Below the pieces are notes generated by a model, which had not been told where the DNA came from, did no database searches, and worked only from the letters and a program-made list of their open reading frames with translations. Below, in pieces: positions 1 through 6,724 of a stretch of 25,137 bases of DNA. Source of the stretch: a virus; IMG/VR virus record IMGVR_UViG_3300044841_000069, positions 1-25,137 of that record. The stretch is one strand, 5' to 3'. Made by a program: the position numbers and the translations under genes. The first letter of the stretch is position 1, and every line of letters begins with the position of its first letter.

Positions 1-527
1 ACCTGTACTCATGGGCGGTGCTGAACGCCAACGTGTTCAGCATCAACCTGTGCTTTGCCGGATCGCGGGCCGCATGGACGCGCGACCAGTGGATGAAGCA
101 GTCGAAGGCCATCCGCGTCGCCGCCTACATCGCGGTGCAGGACGCCAAGAAGTACGGGTTCTCCACTGAGGTCATCCTGCCCCCGTATGGCACTGCACGC
201 GCGGGCATCTCGGATCACCGCTACGTCACCAAGTGTCTAGGTATCGGCAGCCACACCGATGTCGGCGGCTCAATGGCGGCGCCTTGGTCGGGCTTCCCGT
301 GGGACTACTTCGTGCAGTGCGTCAACGAGTTCACGAACAACGCGCCGGTCGTCACCCAGCCCGCGCCCACCACACCGGTTCCCGTGTCGGCCTGGCCGGC
401 GAGCGCCACTGACCGCCAGTTGCTGGAGTGGATGGTCAACCAGATGGGTGTCGGCGACCCGTCGTGGCCGTCGAAGGGGATGACGCTGCGAGACAAGGTG
501 TTTTCACTAGCGAAGGCTGCAAACTGA
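1..527 (+). CDS. lysA: Lysin A (endolysin), amidase-type, C-terminal part
   Basis: This gene is open at the left edge, reads in frame from base 3, and its true start lies outside the window. The visible part has the look of the peptidoglycan-recognition/Ami-2 N-acetylmuramoyl-L-alanine amidase domain of mycobacteriophage lysin A: LYSWAVLNANVFSINLCFAG, then a GSHTDVGG segment whose His and Asp resemble zinc-site or active-site residues, then FPWDYFVQCVNEF. A Pro/Thr-rich linker follows, and a C-terminal segment of about 45 residues may bind the cell wall. The enzyme would cut peptidoglycan at the end of infection. Its TGA overlaps the ATG of lysin B, so the two are translationally coupled. The family assignment is from motif recognition; the missing N-terminus could hold another catalytic domain. 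Confidence 0.85.
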   Translation, partial: LYSWAVLNANVFSINLCFAGSRAAWTRDQWMKQSKAIRVAAYIAVQDAKKYGFSTEVILPPYGTARAGISDHRYVTKCLGIGSHTDVGGSMAAPWSGFPWDYFVQCVNEFTNNAPVVTQPAPTTPVPVSAWPASATDRQLLEWMVNQMGVGDPSWPSKGMTLRDKVFSLAKAAN

Positions 528-1645
528 TGGCGGCGTGGAAGCCCTGGCAACTCGACACCCCGTACATGAGCGGGCCCGAGGTGATGGCCATCAAGGATCG
601 ACTCTGGCGGCTGTTCCAGTGGGTGCGCGACAAGTACCCGCAGCTGGCCCCCGCGGGCCGCACGGACGTCTACGACGAGCCGGTGGCCGCCGCGGTGCGC
701 GAGTACCGATTCCGTCGCGGCTGGGATGCCACGGGCGCCGCTCCCGCTGACTGGCAGGTGAAGGTCGGCCTGGGCATCATCAAGGCCGCCGCCGCCCCTG
801 CTGCTGATCTGAGAACCGAGTTCCTATCGGTGACCGGTACGGGCGGCTTCTGGGACAACGGGTTCGGCTTCGACGTCGGCGTGCGCCTGGACCCGAAGCG
901 ATTCCGCCACCAACCGGTCGGCTACAACACGTCGGCGTTCCTGATGGGCGACCCGTCACACTCGTTCCTCGACGCGCTCAACGACGGCTCGGCCGAGCTG
1001 CTGCGGCTGTCGCTGCCGAACTACGGGCCGAAGATCTGGGACGGCTACTCGATGGGCGCCAGCGTCGTGACGCGCGCGCTCAACCTGTGGCCCGTCGATC
1101 GCCAGCACGAAATCGTGATGGTCACCCAGCAGGGCGACCCGACCAGGCCCAAGGGCAAGACTCTGCTCGGCAACGACCCGGGTGGCGAGGGAATCTCCGA
1201 CGAGCGCCCGCCTGCGTGGGTCCTCGATCGCTACTTCAGCTTCGCGATCAGCGGGGACATGTACCCGGCCGCGGATGGTCTTCTTCCGCAGCTGTATTCG
1301 ATTCTGGTGCGGGCCGAGGCGTCGCCCGAGTTCGCCATGTACCTGTTCCAGATGTTCCTCACCTCGGCGGGCGGAATGCTTCTCGGGTCGATCCCTGGCG
1401 GCAACCTGCTCGGATCCGGCGCGCTGTCAGGTCTGCTCGGGCTGATCACGCCGGGCCCGGTGAGCCAGACCACCGGCCCGCCAAACCTGTTCGCGATGAT
1501 CCTCAACATCGGCGGCATCGTGCAAACCCTGATGACCGCGCTGAAGTTCGTCATCACCAACGCGCACTCGCATTACGGCGACCAGCGTGTGTTCGACGGA
1601 CTGACCGGCGTCGACAAGGCCGTGCAGCTCATCCAAGCCGCCTGA
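527..1645 (+). CDS. lysB: Lysin B, mycolylarabinogalactan esterase
   Basis: A 372-aa alpha/beta-hydrolase of the cutinase-like lysin B family. It cleaves the ester bond joining mycolic acids to arabinogalactan, so it opens the outer layer that lysin A cannot. The nucleophile elbow is G173-Y-S175-M-G177 (WDGYSMGASVV). D244 (ISGDMYP) and H347 or H349 (AHSHYGD) are the best candidates for the rest of the triad. Residues 1-95 look like a peptidoglycan-binding-type N-terminal domain, as in the longer lysin B proteins. The ATG at 527 was chosen because it overlaps the lysin A stop (TGATG); the open frame runs back to 428 inside lysA but without a ribosome site. This enzyme is a signature of phages of mycolate-containing hosts. 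Confidence 0.93.
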   Translation: MAAWKPWQLDTPYMSGPEVMAIKDRLWRLFQWVRDKYPQLAPAGRTDVYDEPVAAAVREYRFRRGWDATGAAPADWQVKVGLGIIKAAAAPAADLRTEFLSVTGTGGFWDNGFGFDVGVRLDPKRFRHQPVGYNTSAFLMGDPSHSFLDALNDGSAELLRLSLPNYGPKIWDGYSMGASVVTRALNLWPVDRQHEIVMVTQQGDPTRPKGKTLLGNDPGGEGISDERPPAWVLDRYFSFAISGDMYPAADGLLPQLYSILVRAEASPEFAMYLFQMFLTSAGGMLLGSIPGGNLLGSGALSGLLGLITPGPVSQTTGPPNLFAMILNIGGIVQTLMTALKFVITNAHSHYGDQRVFDGLTGVDKAVQLIQAA

Positions 1646-1683
1646 CACTTCACCCCCCCGCACGTCAACGAAGGGAATCAACC

Positions 1684-1887
1684 ATGCCCACACCTACCCC
1701 CAAGCAGCGCCAATGGCTTTACGGGATCGTCGTCGCCCTACTCCCGGTGCTCGTCGCGTTCAAACTGATCGACCCTGACCAGTTGCCGCTGTGGCTGACG
1801 CTGGCGGGCGCCGTCCTGGGTACCGGTGCTGCGGGTACGGCCCTTGTGGCTGTGACCAAGCAACGCAAAAACGGCATCCTCGAATAG
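1684..1887 (+). CDS. Small two-TM membrane protein, putative holin
   Basis: A 67-aa protein with two hydrophobic segments (about residues 10-28 and 33-57) separated by a short polar turn (DPDQLP) and ended by a basic tail (TKQRKNG). Size, topology and position directly after lysin B fit a class II holin that would let lysin A reach the wall. The start is an ATG preceded by GAAGGGA. Holins are too variable to name from sequence alone, and the next three genes are also membrane proteins, so which of them forms the lethal hole is not decided here. Confidence 0.7.
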   Translation: MPTPTPKQRQWLYGIVVALLPVLVAFKLIDPDQLPLWLTLAGAVLGTGAAGTALVAVTKQRKNGILE

Positions 1888-1888
1888 C

Positions 1889-2290
1889 GTGATGACGATC
1901 CGTGAGTCCGGGATCTGCGGCGGTGCCTGCTGGGCGCTCACCGGCTGGCTGTGGTGGTTCACCGTCGACCTCGTATGGCGCGCAGACAACGTCACCAGCC
2001 GTCAATGGCAATACCTGATGAGCGTGCCCGGACACCAATGGACCTGGGCGGCGCTCTACGCTGCCGCAGCGCTCATCCTCACCGTCGGCATGATCACCAC
2101 CCGATACCGGCTCCGCAGTGCAGGGCTGGCCATCGGCGGGTTCGGGGCGCTACTCATCGCCGCGTTCTACGCACTCGCGCCGGACATCGGCGCCGGTCTC
2201 ACCACCCTCGGGTATCACCCCTGGCTGCTCGGTGGCGGGGCGATGCTGCTCGCCGCGGTCGTCAACTGGAGACCCACCCCATGCTTCTGA
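1889..2290 (+). CDS. Four-TM membrane protein of the lysis cassette
   Basis: A 133-aa very hydrophobic protein starting at GTG 1889 or ATG 1892, immediately after the putative holin stop. It shows about four membrane spans: a Trp-rich first span (GWLWWFTVDLVW), then segments near residues 50-65, 75-95 and 110-125. Its end overlaps the start of the next gene by 10 bp. It is likely a second holin-type or lysis-timing protein; no catalytic motif is visible. Function is inferred from position only. Confidence 0.62.
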   Translation: MMTIRESGICGGACWALTGWLWWFTVDLVWRADNVTSRQWQYLMSVPGHQWTWAALYAAAALILTVGMITTRYRLRSAGLAIGGFGALLIAAFYALAPDIGAGLTTLGYHPWLLGGGAMLLAAVVNWRPTPCF

Positions 2291-2739
2291 CCCGCATGTT
2301 GGACAGGTTCCTCGCCGCCCTCGACGCCGAGGGTGTCGGCCTGTTTCAGGCGATCGTCTACCTTCACGTCGTTACGGCCGGTCTCTACCTGATGATCGGC
2401 GCGAACGGCCTCGTCCCTCAGTCCGTCGAAGAGTCTCTCGGCGCGGAGTTCAATGCGGTGTGGCTGTGGCTGTGCGTCGGGCCGATCGTGTGCCTCGCCG
2501 GGAAGGTGTTCTATTGGCACAGGGCAACACGCATCGCCGGGATGTGGATGCAGCTGTCCGGGGACATCTTCGGGTTCGGGGTGTTCCTCACCTACGTGGT
2601 GGCCACCATCGGCACCAGCTGGTGGGGCAGGGCGGTGTTCGCGGTGTTCGTGTGCGCTGCGATCGGCGAGTGCATCGGACTGCTGATTCTGCGTGACATC
2701 CGCCGCATCGGCCAAGTGGAGCGCGAGGTCCGCCGATGA
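2281..2739 (+). CDS. Four-TM membrane protein, holin-like
   Basis: A 152-aa protein with four predicted membrane spans (around residues 16-40, 60-80, 95-115 and 120-140) and a charged C-terminal tail (RDIRRIGQVEREVRR) that should lie in the cytoplasm. The ATG at 2281 lies inside the end of the preceding gene, so translation is coupled. It belongs to the lysis block by position. I recognise no enzymatic motif; it may be a holin partner or antiholin-like regulator. Confidence 0.62.
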   Translation: MLLTRMLDRFLAALDAEGVGLFQAIVYLHVVTAGLYLMIGANGLVPQSVEESLGAEFNAVWLWLCVGPIVCLAGKVFYWHRATRIAGMWMQLSGDIFGFGVFLTYVVATIGTSWWGRAVFAVFVCAAIGECIGLLILRDIRRIGQVEREVRR

Positions 2740-3047
2740 ACCCGGCAATAGCCGCCGTCCTCGGTGCGGCGATAGCCGGACTGGTCAGCCTCTGCGTGGC
2801 GGCCATCGGGGCTGCCGTCGGTCGCGGTGGCCGGCGAGCGGACATCGCAGAGAAGATCTCGGAGGCATCCGACCGGATCTTCGAGCGCATGGAGAAGGAC
2901 ATCTCCAAGGTCGAGCGGCAGTGCGACAAGTGCACCGAAGAGCTCCGGACGGTGAAGGCCGCCCTTCGGGCTACGGTTCGTGCCATCGACGCCAACGACC
3001 CGACTTCTGTCGACGTGGCCATCGCCGCGGCGCGGGAACTCCTCTAG
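2736..3047 (+). CDS. Single-TM, coiled-coil membrane protein at end of lysis cassette
   Basis: A 103-aa protein with one N-terminal hydrophobic segment rich in Ala/Gly (about residues 4-28) and then a charged, heptad-like helix (ISEASDRIFERMEKDISKVE) with a CDKC pair. This build resembles the single-span lysis accessory proteins of mycobacteriophages and, more loosely, i-spanins. It starts with an ATGA overlap with the previous gene and is followed by the cassette terminator. A spanin-like or holin-regulating role is an inference. Confidence 0.6.
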   Translation: MNPAIAAVLGAAIAGLVSLCVAAIGAAVGRGGRRADIAEKISEASDRIFERMEKDISKVERQCDKCTEELRTVKAALRATVRAIDANDPTSVDVAIAAARELL

Positions 3048-3065
3048 GCCCCGCCACCGGATCTG

Positions 3066-3099
3066 AACCGCCCCACTCTTCGGAGTGGGGCGGTTTCGT
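3066..3099 (+). terminator. Strong hairpin terminator after the lysis cassette
   Basis: A perfect 13-bp stem: arms at 3066-3078 and 3083-3095, closed by the very stable TTCG tetraloop at 3079-3082, ending in a short T-rich run (TTTCGTC). It lies 19 bases after the last lysis gene and should end rightward late transcription before the leftward genes begin. Confidence 0.85.
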
Positions 3100-3112
3100 C
3101 GTTGGTGAGGAC

Positions 3113-3118
3113 TACCAT
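3113..3118 (+). promoter_or_regulatory. Candidate -10 element for the isolated gene at 3126
   Basis: TACCAT matches the mycobacterial TANNNT -10 pattern and sits 7 bases before ATG 3126, between the lysis terminator and this gene. No convincing -35 is visible. The call rests on position plus a weak motif. Confidence 0.3.
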
Positions 3119-3125
3119 CGCCGCC

Positions 3126-3365
3126 ATGGTTGGTGAACTCGTCAAGACGACCCGCGGCTGGATCGTCGCACCGCCGACGCATTGCCCGAACGGCCACCGT
3201 CTCGGTCCAGGCCGCGTGCTCGTCGGTCACCAGGTGTGCGGCGGCGAAGACCCCGGCGGCCACACGACATGGACGTGCCTCGAGTGCGATGCCACGGTGT
3301 ACGCGCCGCCGATCGGTGAGGTCTGTCTAGTCCTGCACGGGCCCGCCGCGGTCCGCAGCGTCTAG
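3126..3365 (+). CDS. Small Cys/His protein, unknown function
   Basis: A 79-aa protein beginning MVGELVKTTRGWIVAP, with a CPNGH motif near residue 27 and a later C-x2-C (TWTCLECDATVY), plus further Cys. These could bind one zinc ion as a ribbon. I chose ATG 3126 over GTG 3102. A TACCAT hexamer at 3113-3118, just after the lysis terminator, would place a transcript start close to this ATG, so it may be leaderless, as is common in mycobacteria. That makes it an isolated, separately expressed rightward gene, possibly one active in the lysogen. Confidence 0.65.
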   Translation: MVGELVKTTRGWIVAPPTHCPNGHRLGPGRVLVGHQVCGGEDPGGHTTWTCLECDATVYAPPIGEVCLVLHGPAAVRSV

Positions 3366-3381
3366 GGCGTTCGTCGGGCAG

Positions 3382-4035
3382 TTACCTACGTTCGCAGATG
3401 TACGTCTCAAGCACGGTGTAGGCGAACTGATCCGCCGAGACGTAGGGGTTGGGAATGTTCTGCGCGACAGCCTCGGCGGTCAGCTTGTCGATGATCTGGT
3501 TCATGGAGGCGTGCTGCTGGAAGTCCATGCACACCTGATGCGCGCGCTGCACCGATGACGCCGCATCCCAGACGACCCAGTTCTTCGCCTCGAGGTTCGC
3601 GATGAACCGGCGGTCCTGGGCCGCGGTCATGGCTGGGGGCATCTGCACAGGTGGCGGCTTCTCGACCGTCACCGTCTTGGTTGGCGGCGGCACCATCTCG
3701 ACCGGGACTCCCCAGCCGTCGGTTGGCGGCTTGGGCTCCGGTGCGGCGACGGGAATCACGGTCGTCATGGGCGCGGCGGTCACCATCGACGACGTGACAG
3801 CCGCGTCGACCGGTGCATCCTCCGTGTGCAGGTACATCCCCGCCAGTACTGCGGTTACCGCCACTGCAACCAAGCTAGCCGCGACCGCGGCGCCCGTGAT
3901 CCGCCCAGGGGTGAGTCGGGTGGTCGGAAGCTCTTCGTCGTAGTCGAACTCGTCGAGGCCCCACGCGCGCACCGACGCGGTTTCGTTCTCGGTCGGTGCC
4001 AGCTCGGTCGGGTCGGCGGCATCCACTTCCCCCAT
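3382..4035 (-). CDS. Membrane-anchored DUF732-type exported protein
   Basis: A 217-aa leftward protein: an acidic cytoplasmic N-terminus (1-40), one membrane span (about 47-68, Ala/Val rich), a Pro/Thr-rich outer linker (about 80-140, PPPTKTVTVEKPPP), and a C-terminal domain (about 140-215) with the mycobacterial DUF732 pattern, including a Cys pair (QVCMDF and YICERR) that could form a disulfide. DUF732 proteins are typical of mycobacteria and their phages and have no firm function. It lies downstream of the 4047-4259 gene, 11 bases away, as a two-gene leftward unit between the lysis cassette and attP, a common position for genes expressed from the prophage. A role in superinfection exclusion or host-surface change is inference. 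Confidence 0.75.
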   Translation of the reverse strand: MGEVDAADPTELAPTENETASVRAWGLDEFDYDEELPTTRLTPGRITGAAVAASLVAVAVTAVLAGMYLHTEDAPVDAAVTSSMVTAAPMTTVIPVAAPEPKPPTDGWGVPVEMVPPPTKTVTVEKPPPVQMPPAMTAAQDRRFIANLEAKNWVVWDAASSVQRAHQVCMDFQQHASMNQIIDKLTAEAVAQNIPNPYVSADQFAYTVLETYICERR

Positions 4036-4046
4036 GCACGGGCAGT

Positions 4047-4259
4047 CTACGCCCGGTGGGTGACTTTGCTAGCAAATCGGGCGATGCCATTGGACGTCGC
4101 GTTCGGCTGTCCGGCTTCCGCGATGCTGCGTTCCGCGCCAGGGCGCCAGTCGAAGCCACACTCACACAGGTGGTCGTCGTAGTGGCCGTCACCCCGCCAG
4201 CAGTGGTGGACGTGCTTCACGCCGGGATGCTGTTCGTTGCACTCGGGCCGCTCCGTCAT
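4047..4259 (-). CDS. Small Cys/His protein, unknown function
   Basis: A 70-aa leftward protein. Residues 1-40 are rich in Cys and His (ECNEQHP, HVHHCWRGDGH, LCECGFDW), suggesting a zinc-binding fold; the rest looks unstructured. The start ATG (4257-4259) has a strong ribosome site, GGGAGGA, on the minus strand at 4270-4276. It is the first gene of the leftward pair with the DUF732 protein. I do not recognise a family function. Confidence 0.65.
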   Translation of the reverse strand: MTERPECNEQHPGVKHVHHCWRGDGHYDDHLCECGFDWRPGAERSIAEAGQPNATSNGIARFASKVTHRA

Positions 4260-4340
4260 GGCTTCATCCTCCCACCGCTACCCGACACCAACCGGGACAT
4301 CTGTAACCAGCGTGGTGCTGCGCCCTGCATCGCGCCGAAG

Positions 4341-4366
4341 TTGTGCCGGAGTTGTGACAACTCGCG
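4341..4366 (+). repeat. Left arm-type repeats of attP (two TTGTG units)
   Basis: Two direct copies, TTGTGCCGGA at 4341 and TTGTGACAACTCGCG at 4352, are 11 bp apart, about one helical turn. The same 15-mer recurs at 4570 on the other side of the attachment core. Paired, helically phased direct repeats flanking a core are what tyrosine integrases use as arm-type binding sites. The second copy contains the palindrome GTTGTGACAAC, so a repressor operator is an alternative reading. Confidence 0.55.
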
Positions 4367-4462
4367 CGATTCCTGCAGCGCCGCCGAGAGACAGTGCGAG
4401 TCACGGCGCCGAGGTCAGCGGCTATTTTTGCGACACTACGCAACGGCCAGGAACGCTCTGGG

Positions 4463-4510
4463 CCCGACTGTTAATCGGAAGGTTCCTGGTTCGAGTCCAG
4501 GCGGGGGAGC
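4463..4510 (+). other. attP: attP common core: 3' half of a tRNA-Asn (GTT)
   Basis: The stretch reads as the anticodon arm to acceptor end of a tRNA: loop CTGTTAA with anticodon GTT at 4470-4472, T-arm CCTGG/TTCGAGT/CCAGG at 4485-4501, then acceptor strand CGGGGGA and G at 4502-4509. The 5' half (D-arm, first acceptor strand) is absent to the left, so this is not a tRNA gene. A phage-borne tRNA 3' half next to an integrase gene is the classic attP core, which restores the host tRNA after integration. The predicted host target is a tRNA-Asn gene. Confidence 0.85.
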
Positions 4511-4543
4511 GGTTTAACCAGCGGATATGCGTCCGCTGGCCGG

Positions 4544-5752
4544 TCAGATGGGGTCAGAATTGTGACGGATTGTGACAACTCGCGACAAACTCTGCGCCGC
4601 AGCCCGCAACGCCTCGGGCTGCGACTTCACGTAGGTCCGCATCGTGAAAGACGAATCGGCATGCCCAAGCCACGCCGCCACTACCCCGATCGGCACGCCC
4701 TGGAGGTGCATCGTCGTCGCGCAGGTGTGCCGGGCATCGTGCAGCCTGATGTGCGGCACGCCTGCCTTGGCAACAGCCTTTGTCCACATCTTGGTCAGCG
4801 TGTCGGGGTGGTACGGCTCACCAGCCTCGTTGCATACCACGTAGCCCAGATCGGCGTAGGCCGCGCCCAGCGCCAGCTTCTCCGCGGCCTGGCGCCGCTT
4901 GGCCGCCTTCAGTTCTGCCAGCAGGCCATCGGGTATCGGCAGCGGCCGGCTGGAGCTCGCCGACTTCGTGACGCCCTCCTGGTCGATCGCCTTGCCGTTC
5001 GCGCTGACCCGGGTGTCGGCGATCTGCAGCGTCTTGGCCTTCAGGTCGATGTGCGCCCACTTCAGCCCGCCGATCTCGCCGCGCCGCAGCCCGGTCAATG
5101 CCAGATGCCAGGCGTGCCGATCGCGGTCGTCAGCGAGACTGTCGAGGACTGCTGCGACCTGCTCGGGCTCGTAGGTCTCGAACTTCGTCGGCTTCCCGGG
5201 CACCCGATCGACGTGGCGAGCAACGTTGCGCGCCAGATCACCCTCGGCGACGAGTTGCTCGAGCACCTGTGACAGCGTGCCCAGCATCAGGTTGCAGTAG
5301 CGCGCGCTCCATGGCTTGCGCTTCTTCCCGCCTGGCCGCAGCACGTCGCCGTCGCGGAGCCGGCGCACCAGAGTGTCGATGTCCTTGCGTGTGAGTTTCT
5401 GCACCGGAACCTCGCCGAGCTCGGAGCGCACCGGCTGCAGTGCGTCGCGATAGCCGCTGCGGGTGGTGGGCTCGATGCCGTGCCGCGACAGCAGCCAATC
5501 GGCGCACGCCTGCTCGACCGTCAGTGTCGTCGGGTGCACATAGGTGCGGCCCGAGACCTGGCCGCGCACCTCGTCGAGAACCCTCCGCGCCTCGGCCTCG
5601 GTCGAGTAGCGCTTGCGCATTCGCTTGCGCTTCCCGTCGACCTCGCCGACGTCGACCGTCAACTGGTAGCGCACCACCGGTCGGCCGCCCTTGCGCGCGG
5701 CGAGTTCGATGCGTTTGATCTGTGGGGGCAACTGTCGGCGAGCCTCGGCCAT
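4544..5752 (-). CDS. int: Tyrosine integrase
   Basis: A 402-aa site-specific recombinase that would join attP to the host tRNA site. Domains in order: an N-terminal arm-binding region (about 1-70, with basic KRKRMRKRY), a SAM-like core-binding domain (about 75-185), and a catalytic domain. The catalytic set is complete: R223 (TGLRRGEIGGLKW), K263 (TKSASSSR), H338 and R341 (RLHDARHT), H364 (WLGHA) and Y374 (MRTYV). Its 3' end lies 33 bases from the attP core and contains the right-hand TTGTGAC repeats. The start ATG has no clear ribosome site. It reads leftward, opposite to the early genes, so it is probably expressed separately from a promoter in 5836-5864. Confidence 0.95.
   Translation of the reverse strand: MAEARRQLPPQIKRIELAARKGGRPVVRYQLTVDVGEVDGKRKRMRKRYSTEAEARRVLDEVRGQVSGRTYVHPTTLTVEQACADWLLSRHGIEPTTRSGYRDALQPVRSELGEVPVQKLTRKDIDTLVRRLRDGDVLRPGGKKRKPWSARYCNLMLGTLSQVLEQLVAEGDLARNVARHVDRVPGKPTKFETYEPEQVAAVLDSLADDRDRHAWHLALTGLRRGEIGGLKWAHIDLKAKTLQIADTRVSANGKAIDQEGVTKSASSSRPLPIPDGLLAELKAAKRRQAAEKLALGAAYADLGYVVCNEAGEPYHPDTLTKMWTKAVAKAGVPHIRLHDARHTCATTMHLQGVPIGVVAAWLGHADSSFTMRTYVKSQPEALRAAAQSLSRVVTIRHNSDPI
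4560..4584 (+). repeat. Right arm-type repeats of attP, inside the 3' end of int
   Basis: TTGTGACGGA at 4560 and TTGTGACAACTCGCG at 4570 are direct copies 10 bp apart, in the same orientation as the pair at 4341-4366. They encode part of the integrase C-terminus, so the sequence serves as both coding and probable integrase-binding DNA. Confidence 0.55.
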
Positions 5753-5835
5753 GCGTTGAATGATGCACCAGCTGGAGTGCGGCGCCCGGTGATTCGGATT
5801 GAAAACCTCGAGGTATCAAGCGGCGGTGGCGGCGC

Positions 5836-5864
5836 ATTGTGCAGCACTTGGTTTACACAGTGAA
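5836..5864 (-). promoter_or_regulatory. Candidate integrase promoter
   Basis: On the minus strand TTCACT (5864-5859) and CACAAT (5841-5836) are separated by exactly 17 bases and each matches the consensus at four of six positions. It lies about 84 bases before the integrase ATG and abuts the palindrome at 5865-5877, which would be well placed to control it. Confidence 0.35.
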
Positions 5865-6074
5865 CCTCAAGTTGAGGGGCATACCCAGCAGCGGTTTTGA
5901 CAATCGGCAGTGTGCTGACGGTGGCACGTGCGGTGCATTCCCCAGCAAGGACAGTGACCGCGATCAGTGCGCGACTTAACCGGCTGTGAGCTCGCTATGC
6001 AACGTGAATCGACAACGGGCGTAGTCGGATTGAGTAAACTTCCTGAGAGTTTATTGACCCGCTTGCAAATGACG

Positions 6075-6100
6075 TGTGGCAGTGCCACATTGCCTACAGT
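6075..6100 (+). promoter_or_regulatory. Palindromic operator and -10-like element before the 6161 gene
   Basis: TGTGGCA-G-TGCCACA (6075-6089) is a perfect 15-bp inverted repeat, followed by TACAGT at 6095-6100, a TANNNT-type -10. A protein bound to the palindrome would cover the -35 position. No strong -35 is seen. Confidence 0.4.
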
Positions 6101-6160
6101 GGCAACTTCGGGGGAACGTCACAGACCGTTCACAAGTTGCGACAAGCCCAAAGAGGTAGC

Positions 6161-6448
6161 ATGCCTGACCCGTCAACGGCAGATCTTAGTTTACGAATCG
6201 CGGCCGCCCTCAACTGCCCTCCCGCTAATGAGGTTGACATGCTTCCGCACCTTCAGTGGCAGCTCGGAGAGATCATGGGCCGTGTCAAGCCAAGCGACCT
6301 GTCGGCGGCCGAGGTCATCGCGCTGCTCGCAGTGCTCGCTCCCGCGCATTCCCGGGTTCTAATCGGTGCTATTGGTCCACCCGGGCGGCCACTCTTGCGT
6401 GCCGTCGGTGAGCCGCCGCCGGAGCTCGTTCAGAATTGCCTCGATTGA
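6161..6448 (+). CDS. Small helical protein, conserved-looking, unknown function
   Basis: A 95-aa protein. ATG 6161 is chosen because of the AAGAGG ribosome site at 6151-6156; the open frame extends upstream without support. The middle is predicted helical (WQLGEIMGRV, then DLSAAEVIALLAVLAPAHSR), a pattern I associate loosely with small proteins found near phage switch regions, but I cannot name it. The last 90 bases overlap the 3' end of the leftward repressor gene on the opposite strand. It probably acts in the lysogeny decision or immunity, judged only by location between int and the repressor. Confidence 0.6.
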   Translation: MPDPSTADLSLRIAAALNCPPANEVDMLPHLQWQLGEIMGRVKPSDLSAAEVIALLAVLAPAHSRVLIGAIGPPGRPLLRAVGEPPPELVQNCLD

Positions 6449-6724
6449 CACCTTGGTGAGGTCGGCGACCAGAGGGGTGCCGCCGTCCTCGTAGCGAGCG
6501 AGCGACCGGGCCGCCGCGGTCTTGACCCGCTCGACCGGGATGCCGAAGCCCAGCGCGATCTTGTCCATCGTCGTCTGATCGGGCATCCGCCCCAACATTT
6601 CGCGCTTGTCGTGGAGGATCTTCCAGATCGCCTGCCGGCTGAGGCCGGACCTGCGTTCGAGCTCGGCCGGCTTCCAGCCACGCTGGTCGAGCTCAGCCTG
6701 AATGAACTGCCGGTATTCGTGCAC
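6359..6724 (-). CDS. HTH transcriptional repressor, probable immunity repressor
   Basis: A 121-aa leftward DNA-binding protein. Residues about 5-45 form an XRE/Cro-type helix-turn-helix (WKPAELERRSGLSRQAIWKI), followed by a dimerisation-like helical region. The start is GTG 6724, with an excellent ribosome site GGGAGG 9 bases upstream. It is transcribed away from the Cro-like gene across an operator-rich region, the classic layout of repressor and cro, so it is the best candidate for the lysogeny-maintaining repressor. Its 3' end overlaps the convergent 6161 gene. The short C-terminus has no peptidase domain, so SOS-type self-cleavage is not expected. Confidence 0.78.
   Translation of the reverse strand: MHEYRQFIQAELDQRGWKPAELERRSGLSRQAIWKILHDKREMLGRMPDQTTMDKIALGFGIPVERVKTAAARSLARYEDGGTPLVADLTKVSIEAILNELRRRLTDGTQEWPPGWTNSTD

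Larger units (their letters stand above)
5753..6160. other. Intergenic control region between int and the 6161 gene
   Basis: About 400 bases with no convincing gene. It contains a perfect palindrome CCTCAA-G-TTGAGG at 5865-5877, a second perfect palindrome TGTGGCA-G-TGCCACA at 6075-6089, a looser inverted repeat TTGCC-6-GGCAA at 6090-6105, and candidate promoters for both flanking genes. The arrangement of divergent start regions with symmetric sites suggests repressor or host-regulator control of integrase and of the 6161 gene. Confidence 0.55.

Noticed and set aside
4435-4510. A complete tRNA gene at the attachment core
   Set aside because: Only the anticodon arm onwards is present; the D-arm and first acceptor strand are missing on the left.
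4562-5272. Long rightward open frame opposite the integrase
   Set aside because: It is a shadow of the well-supported integrase, with Arg/Pro/Leu-rich composition and no start signals.
5867-6088. Leftward 73-codon frame in the control region before the 6161 gene
   Set aside because: No ribosome site, odd composition (Cys/His/Thr scattered) and it covers the two palindromes; non-coding control DNA is the better reading.
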